Source: Sulfurimonas sp. RIFOXYB12_FULL_35_9
GTDB taxonomy: Bacteria; Campylobacterota; Campylobacteria; Campylobacterales; Sulfurimonadaceae
Assembly: GCA_001829715.1 (NCBI GenBank)
Contig: MICC01000007.1
Span: forward strand, 29,774 to 76,603
Direction: 5' to 3'
DNA length: 46,830 bases
Positions 1 through 8,473 of this stretch are shown here, piece by piece; position 1 is the first letter of the stretch, and every line of letters starts with the position of its first letter. Both the position numbers and the translations under genes were made by a program. The notes beneath the pieces are model-generated. The model saw nothing but the letters and a program-made list of their open reading frames with translations, had not been told where the DNA came from and did no database searches.

Positions 1-336
1 GCTGCTTTTGCTCTTGGCGCACCAAAGTATAAAGTGATTATTCAAGTAGTTTACCGTGGAGCAAAAGCCGGCATCTTAACCGGTGTTTTACTCGGAGTAG
101 CTAGAGTTGCAGGAGAAACGGCACCGCTTCTCTTTACCTCATTTAATGATAACTTTTTAAATACGAATATGAATGAGCCAATGGCATCTCTAACCGTAAC
201 CATATATAACTATGCGACAAGCCCTTATGAAGATTGGCAACAACTTGGATGGGCAGCGGCATTTATTTTGAGTATGTTTATTTTGACTCTAAATATAATC
301 GGACGACTATTTTTATTAAAACGAAAAGGTAGATAA
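1..336 (+). CDS. pstA: PstA, phosphate ABC transporter permease (3' end only)
   Basis: This is the C-terminal part of the inner-membrane permease of the high-affinity phosphate importer PstSCAB. The frame is open from base 1, so the gene starts outside the window and about 111 residues are visible. The stretch [17 protein letters not shown] is typical of the PstA EAA-loop region, where the coupling helix meets the ATPase. A last hydrophobic helix ([18 protein letters not shown]) and a basic tail (LLKRKGR) follow. The stop codon shares a base with the pstB start (TAATG), so the two are translationally coupled. The identity rests on these motifs plus the pstB and phoU neighbours. Confidence 0.92.
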   Translation, partial: AAFALGAPKYKVIIQVVYRGAKAGILTGVLLGVARVAGETAPLLFTSFNDNFLNTNMNEPMASLTVTIYNYATSPYEDWQQLGWAAAFILSMFILTLNIIGRLFLLKRKGR

Positions 337-1121
337 TGGCAACAATTGTTGAGATAACTGAACCAAAAGCGCTAGAAGTTAAAGATTTTGAATTTACTTA
401 TGCAAAAGCAGATGCACCGAGCATAAAAAAACTCTCAATGCCTATTGCAAGACACAATATAACGGCTCTTATAGGACCATCAGGATGCGGTAAAACAACA
501 CTTCTTAGAAGTTTCAACCGCATACATGATCTATACCCTGGAAATAAATATGAGGGTGAGATAATTTTTAAAGATAGGAATATCTTGACCCCAAAAGAAG
601 ATCTCATCAAACTTAGAATTCAAATAGGAATGATTTTTCAAAAACCGACAGCTTTTCCGATGAGTATTTTTGATAATGTTGCTTACGGAATGAGACTTCA
701 AGGGATAAAAAACAAAACCGAACTTCAAGGAAGAGTTGAAAAAGCACTTCAAGATGCAGCGATTTGGGGAGAGGTTAAGGATAGACTAAAGCATGACGCA
801 AACGGCTTATCGGGCGGACAACAGCAAAGACTCTGCATAGCAAGAGCAATTGCGGTTGAACCTGAAGTTTTACTTTTTGACGAACCGACTTCCGCACTTG
901 ACCCAATTTCGACAGGCGGAATTGAAGAGCTGATTGTCGAGCTTAGAGAGAGGGTTTCAATCATAATAGTAACTCACAATATGCAGCAGGCTGCAAGAGT
1001 AAGTGATTATACAGGGTTTATGTATCTGGGAGAACTTGTAGAACTTGGTCGTACCGAGGAGATTTTTGTTACGCCAAGAGAGAGACTGACAGAAGAGTAC
1101 ATAACCGGTAAATTCGGTTGA
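336..1121 (+). CDS. pstB: PstB, phosphate ABC transporter ATPase
   Basis: This is the cytoplasmic ATPase that powers phosphate import by PstSCAB, 261 aa as usual for the family. Walker [10 protein letters not shown] lies at residues 47-55, a Q-loop near 102, the signature LSGGQ at 158-162, Walker B LLFDEP at 179-184 followed by TSALDP, and the switch His at about 214. FNRIHDLYP and the Phe-Pro-Met-Ser-Ile-Phe-Asp-Asn segment after the Q-loop are characteristic of PstB rather than other ABC ATPases. It begins on the last base of the pstA stop and precedes phoU, giving the canonical pst-phoU order. Regulation by phosphate cannot be judged because the operon promoter lies outside the window. Confidence 0.97.
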   Translation: MATIVEITEPKALEVKDFEFTYAKADAPSIKKLSMPIARHNITALIGPSGCGKTTLLRSFNRIHDLYPGNKYEGEIIFKDRNILTPKEDLIKLRIQIGMIFQKPTAFPMSIFDNVAYGMRLQGIKNKTELQGRVEKALQDAAIWGEVKDRLKHDANGLSGGQQQRLCIARAIAVEPEVLLFDEPTSALDPISTGGIEELIVELRERVSIIIVTHNMQQAARVSDYTGFMYLGELVELGRTEEIFVTPRERLTEEYITGKFG

Positions 1122-1135
1122 TATAAAAAATATTA

Positions 1136-1168
1136 GACTTCTTTCATAAACTCATTTTGAAAGAAGTC
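1136..1168 (+). repeat. Perfect 10-bp inverted repeat downstream of pstB
   Basis: GACTTCTTTC (1136-1145) and GAAAGAAGTC (1159-1168) are exact complements around a 13-nt loop. The hairpin sits 15 nt after the pstB stop and directly before the repeat element at 1171-1241. No U-run follows, so it is more likely an mRNA stabiliser or processing barrier between pstB and phoU than an intrinsic terminator. Confidence 0.6.
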
Positions 1169-1170
1169 GT

Positions 1171-1241
1171 CTTGCTTTAAAAAAGCAAGCTTTAGTCGCC
1201 ACAGCGGCGCAAGCGTAGCTTAACGGACGAGTTCGTTAAGC
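1171..1241 (+). repeat. Structured intergenic repeat, copy A
   Basis: Between pstB and phoU lies a three-hairpin element. It has an 8-bp stem CTTGCTTT/AAAGCAAG (1171-1178, 1182-1189), a core AAGCTTTAGT-C-GCCACAGCGGC (1187-1208) with its own CGCC/GGCG pairing, and an 8-bp stem GCTTAACG/CGTTAAGC (1218-1225, 1234-1241). The same hairpin-core-hairpin order, with a near-identical core, occurs on the opposite strand at 19921-19990. This points to a dispersed REP/MITE-like family or a structured RNA element. I found no third copy in the window. Confidence 0.6.
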
Positions 1242-1293
1242 GTTCTAAATTAAGTTATAAAATAACTTTATTTATAAAGAATAAGGGGCAAAA

Positions 1294-1965
1294 ATGTCTA
1301 CAAAATATCATGAAAAAATAAGCACAATAAGAGGAAAAATTTCCCTTCTTTTAGAAAACATAACAGTTGCCGATGAACTCTCTTTAGAAGCGTTTAAATC
1401 TTCTGATGCGGCTAAATTTAAAGAAGTTGAAATTAAGCTTGATAAAATCGGGTTAAAGGGTGATGATATCGATAATGAGATTATCAAAACATTTGCTCTT
1501 TTTGGACCAGAGGCAAAAGAGCTTCGGTTTCTAGTATCCTATTTAAAAATGACAAATGAGATTGTCCGCATTGGAGAAGGCGTAAAAAAATATGCACGCA
1601 GAATGAGTGAACATACAAGCAGCGGATGCAATCTTGAATCATTTAAGCCTAGTATTTTGCTTCTGCATAAAAGCAGCGTAAATGCTTTAAAATATATTTT
1701 AGAGTGTTTTAGTAAGCAGGATGAATGTAACTATGAGGATATCTACAGAAAAGTGCTTGTTGAAGAGAGCATGAATGATGACCTTTTTGCAGTTCTTGAA
1801 AAAGAGATTCTTAATAAAATCATAGATGAGAAAGAGCTGTCTATCGATTATGTGAAAATTTTGGGAAGTCTAAGAAAACTTGAGAGATCTTGCGATAGAA
1901 GTGTCAATATTGCAAATCTCATGATGTACGCTGAACAAGGTGGAGAAATTAAACTCTTTAACTAA
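1294..1965 (+). CDS. phoU: PhoU-like phosphate signalling regulator
   Basis: This cytoplasmic helical protein of the PhoU family restrains PstSCAB and couples it to the phosphate two-component system in well-studied bacteria. The 223 residues match the family's usual 215-240 and are almost entirely amphipathic helix, with two PhoU-like halves (about 10-110 and 120-215). The first half carries an E/D-rich segment (KFKEVEIKLDKIGLKGDDID) and the second a SCDRSVNIANL-type helix typical of PhoU (residues SCDRSVNIANLM). An AAGGGG ribosome binding site precedes the ATG. It follows pstB across 172 nt of structured DNA. Position and fold agree; sequence divergence makes a PhoU homologue safer than strict orthologue. 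Confidence 0.85.
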   Translation: MSTKYHEKISTIRGKISLLLENITVADELSLEAFKSSDAAKFKEVEIKLDKIGLKGDDIDNEIIKTFALFGPEAKELRFLVSYLKMTNEIVRIGEGVKKYARRMSEHTSSGCNLESFKPSILLLHKSSVNALKYILECFSKQDECNYEDIYRKVLVEESMNDDLFAVLEKEILNKIIDEKELSIDYVKILGSLRKLERSCDRSVNIANLMMYAEQGGEIKLFN

Positions 1966-1973
1966 GCTTCTTT

Positions 1974-2012
1974 CTAACTGCTTAAAAATTAAGCAGTTAG
2001 CCCCTTTTTTTT
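1974..2012 (+). terminator. Rho-independent terminator after phoU
   Basis: A perfect 12-bp stem CTAACTGCTTAA/TTAAGCAGTTAG (1974-1985, 1989-2000) with an AAA loop is followed by CCCC and eight T residues. It begins 9 nt after the phoU stop and separates the pst-phoU operon from glnA. Confidence 0.9.
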
Positions 2013-2028
2013 AAGAAGCCTATTTGGG

Positions 2029-2034
2029 TATACT
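2029..2034 (+). promoter_or_regulatory. Putative glnA -10 box
   Basis: TATACT preceded by GGG lies 32 nt upstream of the glnA ATG and just after the phoU terminator, so transcription would begin near 2041. The assignment is by position and resemblance to housekeeping-sigma -10 boxes; no clear -35 is seen, which is usual in Campylobacterota. Confidence 0.5.
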
Positions 2035-2065
2035 ATTGTCAATAAAATTTAGGAGATTAATTAAG

Positions 2066-3496
2066 ATGGGAAAATTTGTAAACAACATAGAAGAATTTTT
2101 TGCCTTTTGCGAAGAAAATGATGTTCAATTCGTAGATTTAAGATTTACGGATTTAAAAGGTACATGGCACCATGTTACATACAGAGCAAGTGCTATAAAT
2201 GAAGGAAACTTAACAAACGGATTCCCATTTGACGGCTCTTCAATCGATAAATGGCAACCGATTAACAAATCTGACATGCTTTTAAAAGCTGATGTTCCAA
2301 CTGCGTTTTTAGACCCCTTTACTGCAGACCCTACCATAATTATTTTTTGTGATGTTTATGACATTTACAAAGGTCAAATGTATGAAAAATGTCCTCGTTC
2401 AATCGCAAAAGCAACGCTAAAACATGCTGAATCTTTAGGTATTGCAGATGCTGCTTATTTTGGACCGGAAAATGAATTTTTTGTTTTTGATGATGTAAGA
2501 TTCATCGACAACATGAACGAATCAGGATACAAAATTGATACTGAAGAGGGCGAGTGGAACTCAAATACTAAGTATAAAGATGGCTACAACACAGCTCACC
2601 GTGGTGGTATCAAGGGTGGTTATTTTCCTGTAGCTCCGATTGACACACAGGTAGATTTAAGAGCCGAGATGATGCAAGTTTTAGAGCAAGTTGGACTTGA
2701 AGTTATTTTGGGTCACCACGAAGTTGCTCAAGGTCAAGGCGAAATCGGTATCGTTTTCTCTGATATCATCGGTGCAGCCGACAATGTTCAAAAACTAAAA
2801 TATGTAATAAAAATGGTTGCTCACCTAAACGGTAAAACTGCAACATTTATGCCAAAACCACTTTTTGGTGATAACGGAAACGGTATGCATGTTCACCAAT
2901 CACTATGGAAAGATGGCAAAAACCTTTTCTACAAAGAGGGCAACTATGCTAATATCTCAGATATGGCTCTTCACTATATCGGCGGTATTTTCCAACATGC
3001 AAAAGCTGTTGCAGCACTTACTAACCCATCAACAAACTCATACAAAAGACTTATTCCGGGATTTGAAGCTCCTTCGATTTTGACTTACTCTATGCAAAAT
3101 CGTTCAGCATCTTGCCGTATCCCATACGGTGCAGGTGAAAAAGCTACTCGTATCGAGATGAGATTTCCAGACTCAACTTCTTGTCCATATCTTGCATTTG
3201 CAGTAATGATGATGGCTGGACTTGACGGAATAAAAAATAAAACTGTTCCGGTTGGTCCGATGGATGAAGATTTGTTTGAGCTGACACTTGATGAAATTCG
3301 TGAAAAAGGTATTCCTCAAATGCCTCATACTTTACGTGAAGCAACTGAAGCGCTTATTGCCGACAATGAGTTCTTAAAACCTGTATTTACTGATGTATTT
3401 ATTGATGATTATCAGCACTACATGTTTGAGAGACAAATCTGGCCGGATGAGAGACGCCCAACAGCTTACGAGTTCAAAACAACATATAGTTGCTAA
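2066..3496 (+). CDS. glnA: Glutamine synthetase, type I
   Basis: It makes glutamine from glutamate, ammonia and ATP in the cytoplasm. The ATG at 2066 follows AGGAG at 2051; an upstream in-frame ATG at 2024 would add 14 residues, but it precedes the likely transcription start. The 476-aa length fits the GSI family. The beta-grasp domain includes the DGSS loop (about 56-59), metal ligands lie in [19 protein letters not shown] carries the active-site His/Asn residues, and RIPYG and RIEMRFPD follow. The usual adenylylation Tyr (Y397 in E. coli) corresponds to Phe404 in the segment DLFELT, so GlnE-type control is not expected. Monocistronic, between its own terminators. Confidence 0.97.
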   Translation: MGKFVNNIEEFFAFCEENDVQFVDLRFTDLKGTWHHVTYRASAINEGNLTNGFPFDGSSIDKWQPINKSDMLLKADVPTAFLDPFTADPTIIIFCDVYDIYKGQMYEKCPRSIAKATLKHAESLGIADAAYFGPENEFFVFDDVRFIDNMNESGYKIDTEEGEWNSNTKYKDGYNTAHRGGIKGGYFPVAPIDTQVDLRAEMMQVLEQVGLEVILGHHEVAQGQGEIGIVFSDIIGAADNVQKLKYVIKMVAHLNGKTATFMPKPLFGDNGNGMHVHQSLWKDGKNLFYKEGNYANISDMALHYIGGIFQHAKAVAALTNPSTNSYKRLIPGFEAPSILTYSMQNRSASCRIPYGAGEKATRIEMRFPDSTSCPYLAFAVMMMAGLDGIKNKTVPVGPMDEDLFELTLDEIREKGIPQMPHTLREATEALIADNEFLKPVFTDVFIDDYQHYMFERQIWPDERRPTAYEFKTTYSC

Positions 3497-3511
3497 CAAC
3501 GGCTTTACTCT

Positions 3512-3586
3512 TTTTTGTCAGGCTTGCCCCTAGACAAAAAGGCATAGTGCTATAAAAAATTTAAATCCCGCTTTTTTTGCGGGATT
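3512..3586 (+). terminator. Hairpins downstream of glnA, including a terminator
   Basis: Two hairpins follow glnA. TTTTTGTC/GACAAAAA (3512-3519, 3533-3540) brackets a C-rich loop. AATCCCGC/GCGGGATT (3564-3571, 3579-3586) encloses a seven-T loop and is G/C-rich enough to terminate, although the T-run lies in the loop instead of after the stem. Confidence 0.55.
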
Positions 3587-3625
3587 ACTTCGCTTTTAAA
3601 AATAATCAACTAACCACAAATTTGC

Positions 3626-3631
3626 TATAAT
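3626..3631 (+). promoter_or_regulatory. leuA -10 box
   Basis: A consensus TATAAT preceded by TTTGC lies 60 nt upstream of the leuA start, placing transcription initiation near 3638 and leaving a 5' UTR of about 54 nt. The sequence after it (TCGCGCC) resembles the start region used by other promoters in this window. Confidence 0.6.
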
Positions 3632-3691
3632 TCGCGCCACAATAATTGTATGTAAGAGTGCATTATTGAAATTCAAGTTTAAAGGTATATC

Positions 3692-5350
3692 ATGAAAAAT
3701 ATTCCAGAGGGGAAATATCGTCCCTATCCAAAAATAGATTTGCCAAATAGAAAATGGCCAAGCAATAGCATAACAAAAGCTCCTAAGTGGTGCAGTGTAG
3801 ATTTACGTGACGGTAATCAAGCACTTATCAACCCAATGGACATGAACAAAAAACTTGAACTTTTCGCACTCTTACTCAAAATCGGATTTAAAGAGATAGA
3901 GGTTGGATTTCCCTCTGCATCGAAAGTTGAGTTTGACTTTTTACGCCGTTTGGTTAAAGATAATCTGATTCCCGATGATGTGACAATTCAAGTTTTGGTT
4001 CAAGCAAGAGAGCACTTAATCGCTAAGACTTTTGAAGCACTTGAGGGCGTAAAAAAGGCAACCGTTCATCTTTACAACTCAACTTCGAGTGCCCAGAGAA
4101 AGATGGTATTTAAAAAATCAAGAGAAGAGATTATCGCACTTGCTTTAGAGGGTGTAGATTTGGTTAAAAAGTATGAAAAAGATTTTAAAGGAGAGCTTTT
4201 CTTAGAGTATTCACCTGAGAGTTTTACCGGAACTGAGCTTGAGTATGCAGCAGAAATTGCAAATGCAGTAACTGCCAGATGGGGGATAAGCGATAAAAGA
4301 AAAGTTATCATCAACTTACCTGCAACGGTAGAGATGGCAACACCTAACATCTATGCAGATCAGATAGAGTGGATGAGCAACCATTTGGATAATCGTGAAA
4401 ATGTAATTATCTCAACCCATACACATAACGACAGAGGAACAAGTGTTGCAGCAACCGAGCTTGCGCTTTTGGCGGGAGCGGACAGAGTTGAGGGAACACT
4501 TTTGAGTAACGGTGAGAGAACGGGCAATGTAGACATTATAACGCTTGCGCTTAACATGACCACTCAAGGCGTTGACTCTCATCTTGATTTTAGCAATGTA
4601 AATGAGGTTTTAGATGTGGTTGAGAGATGTACGGAGATGAAAACCCATGCTCGTCATCCATATGTAGGAGAGTTGGTTTATACGGCATTTTCAGGCTCTC
4701 ATCAAGATGCCATCAACAAAGGTTTGGCTCATAGAAAATCAAACAGAGACGCTTTTTGGGAAGTTCCTTATCTTCCTATAGATCCTGAAGACGTCGGAAG
4801 AAGCTATGAGAGCATTATCCGTATAAACTCACAATCAGGAAAAGGCGGAGTTGCATACATTTTAGAGAAAAACTTTGGATACCAGCTTCCAAAAGCAATG
4901 CACCCGGAGGTTGGAAAGCTTGTTCAAGATGTGAGCGACAAGAAAGGTCAGGAGCTTAGTGCAGAAGAGATATTGGACATCTTTAATGAAAACTATTTTA
5001 ATACAAAAGAACATGTATCTTTAGTTGATTTTACTCTTGCTTCACTCAAAGGAATCTCAAAATGTACTTTAACGTACATTTATAACGGTCAAGAGATTGT
5101 ATCTGAAGGTGAGGGAAACGGTCCTGTTGATGCATGTAAAAATGCTCTTATGAAGAACTATAAAAATGATTTTATCATCAACTCATACTATGAGCACTCA
5201 TGTGGGCATTTAAGTTCTGCAAAAGCCATAGCTTACATCGAGATTCAGTCTGATACTACGCTTTCATGTTTTGGCGTAGGAGCTGACAATGATATAGCAA
5301 TGGCTTCCATAAAAGCACTATTTTGTGCGCTAAATAGAGCATTTAACTAA
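3692..5350 (+). CDS. leuA: 2-isopropylmalate synthase (long LeuA type)
   Basis: It condenses acetyl-CoA with 2-ketoisovalerate, the first committed step of leucine synthesis. At 552 aa it is the longer subclass that starts with a YRPYPKIDLPNRKWPS-like leader, as in Actinobacteria, and not the 510-aa E. coli type. The HMGL-like TIM barrel shows LRDGNQ (38-43; Arg39, Asp40) and the metal site THTHNDRGT (242-250; His243, His245). The C-terminal part from about residue 430 (EGNGPVDACKNAL and SYYEHSCGHLSSAKAIAYIE) is the leucine-binding regulatory domain, so feedback inhibition is likely. It stands alone, with no leuBCD beside it. Confidence 0.95.
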   Translation: MKNIPEGKYRPYPKIDLPNRKWPSNSITKAPKWCSVDLRDGNQALINPMDMNKKLELFALLLKIGFKEIEVGFPSASKVEFDFLRRLVKDNLIPDDVTIQVLVQAREHLIAKTFEALEGVKKATVHLYNSTSSAQRKMVFKKSREEIIALALEGVDLVKKYEKDFKGELFLEYSPESFTGTELEYAAEIANAVTARWGISDKRKVIINLPATVEMATPNIYADQIEWMSNHLDNRENVIISTHTHNDRGTSVAATELALLAGADRVEGTLLSNGERTGNVDIITLALNMTTQGVDSHLDFSNVNEVLDVVERCTEMKTHARHPYVGELVYTAFSGSHQDAINKGLAHRKSNRDAFWEVPYLPIDPEDVGRSYESIIRINSQSGKGGVAYILEKNFGYQLPKAMHPEVGKLVQDVSDKKGQELSAEEILDIFNENYFNTKEHVSLVDFTLASLKGISKCTLTYIYNGQEIVSEGEGNGPVDACKNALMKNYKNDFIINSYYEHSCGHLSSAKAIAYIEIQSDTTLSCFGVGADNDIAMASIKALFCALNRAFN

Positions 5351-5356
5351 AAAATT

Positions 5357-5380
5357 GCTAAAGGAAGCAATTCCTTTAGC
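5357..5380 (+). terminator. Hairpin after leuA
   Basis: GCTAAAGGAA/TTCCTTTAGC (5357-5366, 5371-5380) is a perfect 10-bp stem capped by a GCAA tetraloop, 6 nt past the leuA stop. The tail TTCTCTT is only moderately T-rich, so termination is probable but not certain. The remaining 115 nt before the next gene contain only AT-rich promoter-like sequence. Confidence 0.6.
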
Positions 5381-5495
5381 TTCTCTTGCATCACTGTAGC
5401 TACAAAATAGTGTTTCTTTAGAAAAGCTTTACACATTTCGTGCATCATAAAATTATTCTCTTACTTTTTTTGATTTTTAAAATACAAGGTACTAT

Positions 5496-6476
5496 ATGAT
5501 TCTTTTTACGTTGGCAATTGTTATCGGTTTTATACTCTTGGTTTGGAGTGCAGATAGATTTGTAGAGGGCGCGGCATCGACGGCAAAACATCTAGGCATG
5601 CCAACTCTTCTTATAGGCGTCTTGATAGTCGGATTTGGAACCAGTGCACCAGAGATGGTAGTATCGGCAGTAGCTGCAATGGAAGACAATCCAACTCTTG
5701 CTCTTGGAAATGCAATAGGCTCTAACATAGTAAATATAGCTCTTGTATTAGGTGTTACAGCCCTTGTTTCCCCAATTGTAGTGCATTCGAAAATAGTAAA
5801 AAAAGAGCTTCCTCTTCTTATTTTAATTGTTTTGGTAACCGGATACCTGCTTATAGATGATACGCTAACCCTAATCGAGGGTATTGTGCTGCTAGGTGCT
5901 TTCTTTGTCCTTGTCGGATGGTCTGTTTATGCTGCTATTAAAAACAAAGGCGATAGCTTAGAGGATGAGTTGGAAAGCGAACTCAAAGAGCATATCATGA
6001 GCTTAAAAGATGGGATTGTCTGGGTTGGCATCGGTCTTATTTTATTAATCATTAGCTCAAGAATTCTGGTCTGGGGTGCCGTGGGTATTGCACATGAATT
6101 TGGAGTAAGCGACCTTATCATCGGACTGACAATAGTAGCACTTGGTACATCACTGCCTGAGTTAGCCGCATCGGTCATTGCCGCAAAAAAAGGAGAACAT
6201 GATATCGCTATAGGAAATGTTGTAGGTTCAAATATGTTTAATCTGCTTGCAGTAATCGGCATCGCTACAGTTATAAATCCTATGCAAAATATTCCGTCTG
6301 AAGTACTGCAAAGAGATTGGATTATCATGCTTCTTCTTAGTGTTATGCTCTTAGCAATGGCATACGGATTTAAACCAAAAAAAGATGGCGTAATTAGCAG
6401 AGCCATGGGAACTGCTTTCATTCTCTGCTACATAGCTTATAACAGCTATCTCGCTATAAACTTAGGCAATATCTAA
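5496..6476 (+). CDS. Calcium/sodium antiporter (CaCA family, YrbG-like)
   Basis: A predicted inner-membrane cation exchanger that swaps Ca2+ for Na+ or H+. The 326 residues form about ten membrane helices in two inverted halves. The alpha repeats are diagnostic: GFGTSAPEM (46-54) with GNAIGSNIVN (71-80), and ALGTSLPEL (215-223) with GNVVGSNMFN (240-249); each carries the conserved Glu of the ion site. An acidic linker (SLEDELESELKEH, about 154-166) joins the halves. AAGG lies upstream of the ATG. It is monocistronic and converges with the PBP operon. Transport specificity is family inference. Confidence 0.9.
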   Translation: MILFTLAIVIGFILLVWSADRFVEGAASTAKHLGMPTLLIGVLIVGFGTSAPEMVVSAVAAMEDNPTLALGNAIGSNIVNIALVLGVTALVSPIVVHSKIVKKELPLLILIVLVTGYLLIDDTLTLIEGIVLLGAFFVLVGWSVYAAIKNKGDSLEDELESELKEHIMSLKDGIVWVGIGLILLIISSRILVWGAVGIAHEFGVSDLIIGLTIVALGTSLPELAASVIAAKKGEHDIAIGNVVGSNMFNLLAVIGIATVINPMQNIPSEVLQRDWIIMLLLSVMLLAMAYGFKPKKDGVISRAMGTAFILCYIAYNSYLAINLGNI

Positions 6477-6494
6477 AAATAAAAAATATAGTTT

Positions 6495-6523
6495 GAGAAA
6501 CCATCCTAAAAAAGGAGTTTCTC
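6495..6523. terminator. Terminator between converging genes, overlapping the PBP stop
   Basis: GAGAAAC (6495-6501) pairs with GTTTCTC (6517-6523) and an inner TCCT with AGGA, with a two-base bulge. Read on the minus strand it is followed by a T-rich stretch, so it should end the PBP operon. The PBP stop codon lies inside the hairpin loop region. Confidence 0.55.
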
Positions 6524-8473
6524 TTCTGCATTAGCCTTAGATTCTGCACGAGGCGGCTTTGATATCTCGCTAAAATACTCTTTTTTGCCGTTTATATCTA
6601 CTGCTATAATTCCATCAGGAACATCAAATTTTCTCTGAATCTGAGGATACAGTTCAATTAATCGTTTATAGTACATTGCAAAAGCAGGTCCGGCGATTCT
6701 GCCTCCCGTCTCCATTCTATACATAGGTGTGTTATCGTCATTTCCAAACCAAACAACGCTCTGCACGGTAGGCGAATACCCTGCAAACCAAGCATCAACA
6801 TTGCTATTTGTCGTTCCTGTTTTTCCTGCGATCTCTATGCCATCGACTCTGGCCTGTTTTCCTGTTCCTCTCTCTACAACATCTTTTAAAATCGATGTCA
6901 TAATATAAGCTTGTGTTTTTTGGGTAATAAACTTACTACTCTCTTGTTTCTCGTAAACTCTTTTCTCTTTTTTATCTATATATCTTATTAGATTAGGCTC
7001 AACCTGTACGCCTTCATTTGAAAAGGAGGTATAAAATTTTGCAAGTTCCAACGGCGAGAGAGAGATAGTCCCAAGTGAAAGAGAGAGATTTTCCGGAATA
7101 TTTGACATGCCGAATTTCTTAAGTTCTTTAACAACCTGCCCTAGTCCGATATCACTTACAAGATTAATTGTCGCAAGATTTCTTGAGTGAACCAGTGCTT
7201 CTCTGAGTGTTAGAACACCCTGATAATCTTCTTCATAATTTTTAGGCTGCCATGTAATCACTTCACCGTCTCTCTCGTAGGTGTATGTTTTGGCAATGTC
7301 AACAAGTTCCGTTACACCGGAGTAACCCAAATCTATTGCGACTTGATATATAAAAGGTTTAAATGCAGAACCCGGCTGACGACGCCCCTGTGTTGCTCTG
7401 TTATATGAATTTTTTTGATAATCCACACTACCCACAAGTGCTAAAATGTCTCCTGTTTTGGAATCAAGTGAAACAAATGCGCCATTTAAAAGTTTTATCT
7501 TTTCCTCTAAAGTTTGAGCATCAATCTTATAGCTCTTCATTCTCTCGATAGACATGTCATAAGCTTTTTTAAGTGAATCTCCGGCTGCCTCTTGAAGCCT
7601 CATATCAATCGTTGTGTATATCTCATAACCACCGGTTTTTATATCATCTATGCCCAACTCTTGTGCTCTTCTTAAAACTTCATCAACTACAAAAGGAGCA
7701 CTATTTTGCGTAAGCGTGTCATCAAAAACAATCGGTTTTTCCAAAAGTGCACGGTTGTGTGTATCTTCATCTATCCAGCCAAGAGCGTACATCCTTGAAA
7801 CTACACGGTTTGCCCTGCCCATAGATATCTCATAATTTTTAGTAGGCGTATATGTGCTTGGGGCTTTAGGCAGACCTACAAGAATTGCCATTTCTTTGAG
7901 AGTTAGTTCAGATAATTTTTTATGAAAATAACCGTCCGCTGCGGTTTTTATACCATAATATCCATGTCCGAAATAGATCTCATTTAAGTATCTCTCAAGT
8001 ATCTCCTCTTTTGTGAGTGCCACCTCTACTCTAAGAGAGTAGATAACCTCTTTGACTTTTCTTGATATCTTTTTCTCTCTGCTCAGTAGTCTGTTTTTTA
8101 CCAACTGTTGTGTAATAGTACTTGCACCCTCAACCAACTTTCCGGCTTGAATATCTTTTATAATTGCTCTAAAAATAGCATCTACGTTTATACCGGGATG
8201 TTCAAAAAAAGTTGTATCTTCTATTGCCAAAAGAGCCTCTACCGCTCTCGGCGGAATCTCATCAAATGTCGCATAGTATCTATGCTCTTTATCAAAAATA
8301 TTTGCTATTTTCTCACCGTTTTTATCGTAAAATCTTGTCGTAACGGGAGGATTGTACTCAATAAGTGAAGATATGTCATAATTAAATTCACTCAAAAAAT
8401 AGCCAAGTATCAAAAATGGAGCTACAAGACCAATAAAAAGTGTAGTAAAAAATAATTTTTTTATAAATTTCAT
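6506..8473 (-). CDS. mrcA: Class A penicillin-binding protein 1A
   Basis: A bifunctional peptidoglycan synthase that polymerises glycan strands and cross-links peptides in the periplasm. At 655 aa it is compact, as in Campylobacterota. An N-terminal anchor helix (about 6-28) is followed by the glycosyltransferase domain with catalytic Glu85 in AIEDTTFFEHPG and GASTITQQLVKN (116-127). The transpeptidase domain has Ser369-x-x-Lys in GSAFKP, the SRN triad at 430-432 and KTGT at 551-554. Its ATG overlaps the stop of the upstream ABC ATPase by 4 nt (ATGA), so it is the last gene of a coupled four-gene operon. All catalytic motifs are intact. Confidence 0.96.
   Translation of the reverse strand: MKFIKKLFFTTLFIGLVAPFLILGYFLSEFNYDISSLIEYNPPVTTRFYDKNGEKIANIFDKEHRYYATFDEIPPRAVEALLAIEDTTFFEHPGINVDAIFRAIIKDIQAGKLVEGASTITQQLVKNRLLSREKKISRKVKEVIYSLRVEVALTKEEILERYLNEIYFGHGYYGIKTAADGYFHKKLSELTLKEMAILVGLPKAPSTYTPTKNYEISMGRANRVVSRMYALGWIDEDTHNRALLEKPIVFDDTLTQNSAPFVVDEVLRRAQELGIDDIKTGGYEIYTTIDMRLQEAAGDSLKKAYDMSIERMKSYKIDAQTLEEKIKLLNGAFVSLDSKTGDILALVGSVDYQKNSYNRATQGRRQPGSAFKPFIYQVAIDLGYSGVTELVDIAKTYTYERDGEVITWQPKNYEEDYQGVLTLREALVHSRNLATINLVSDIGLGQVVKELKKFGMSNIPENLSLSLGTISLSPLELAKFYTSFSNEGVQVEPNLIRYIDKKEKRVYEKQESSKFITQKTQAYIMTSILKDVVERGTGKQARVDGIEIAGKTGTTNSNVDAWFAGYSPTVQSVVWFGNDDNTPMYRMETGGRIAGPAFAMYYKRLIELYPQIQRKFDVPDGIIAVDINGKKEYFSEISKPPRAESKANAEEKLLF

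Noticed and set aside
2024..2065. Extended glnA N-terminus from an earlier in-frame ATG
   Set aside because: It begins within the putative -10 region and has no ribosome binding site; AGGAG at 2051 fits the ATG at 2066 and the normal GlnA start.
5927..6421. 164-codon reading frame on the minus strand within the cation exchanger
   Set aside because: It is antisense to a conserved transporter, has no family features, and no start signal.
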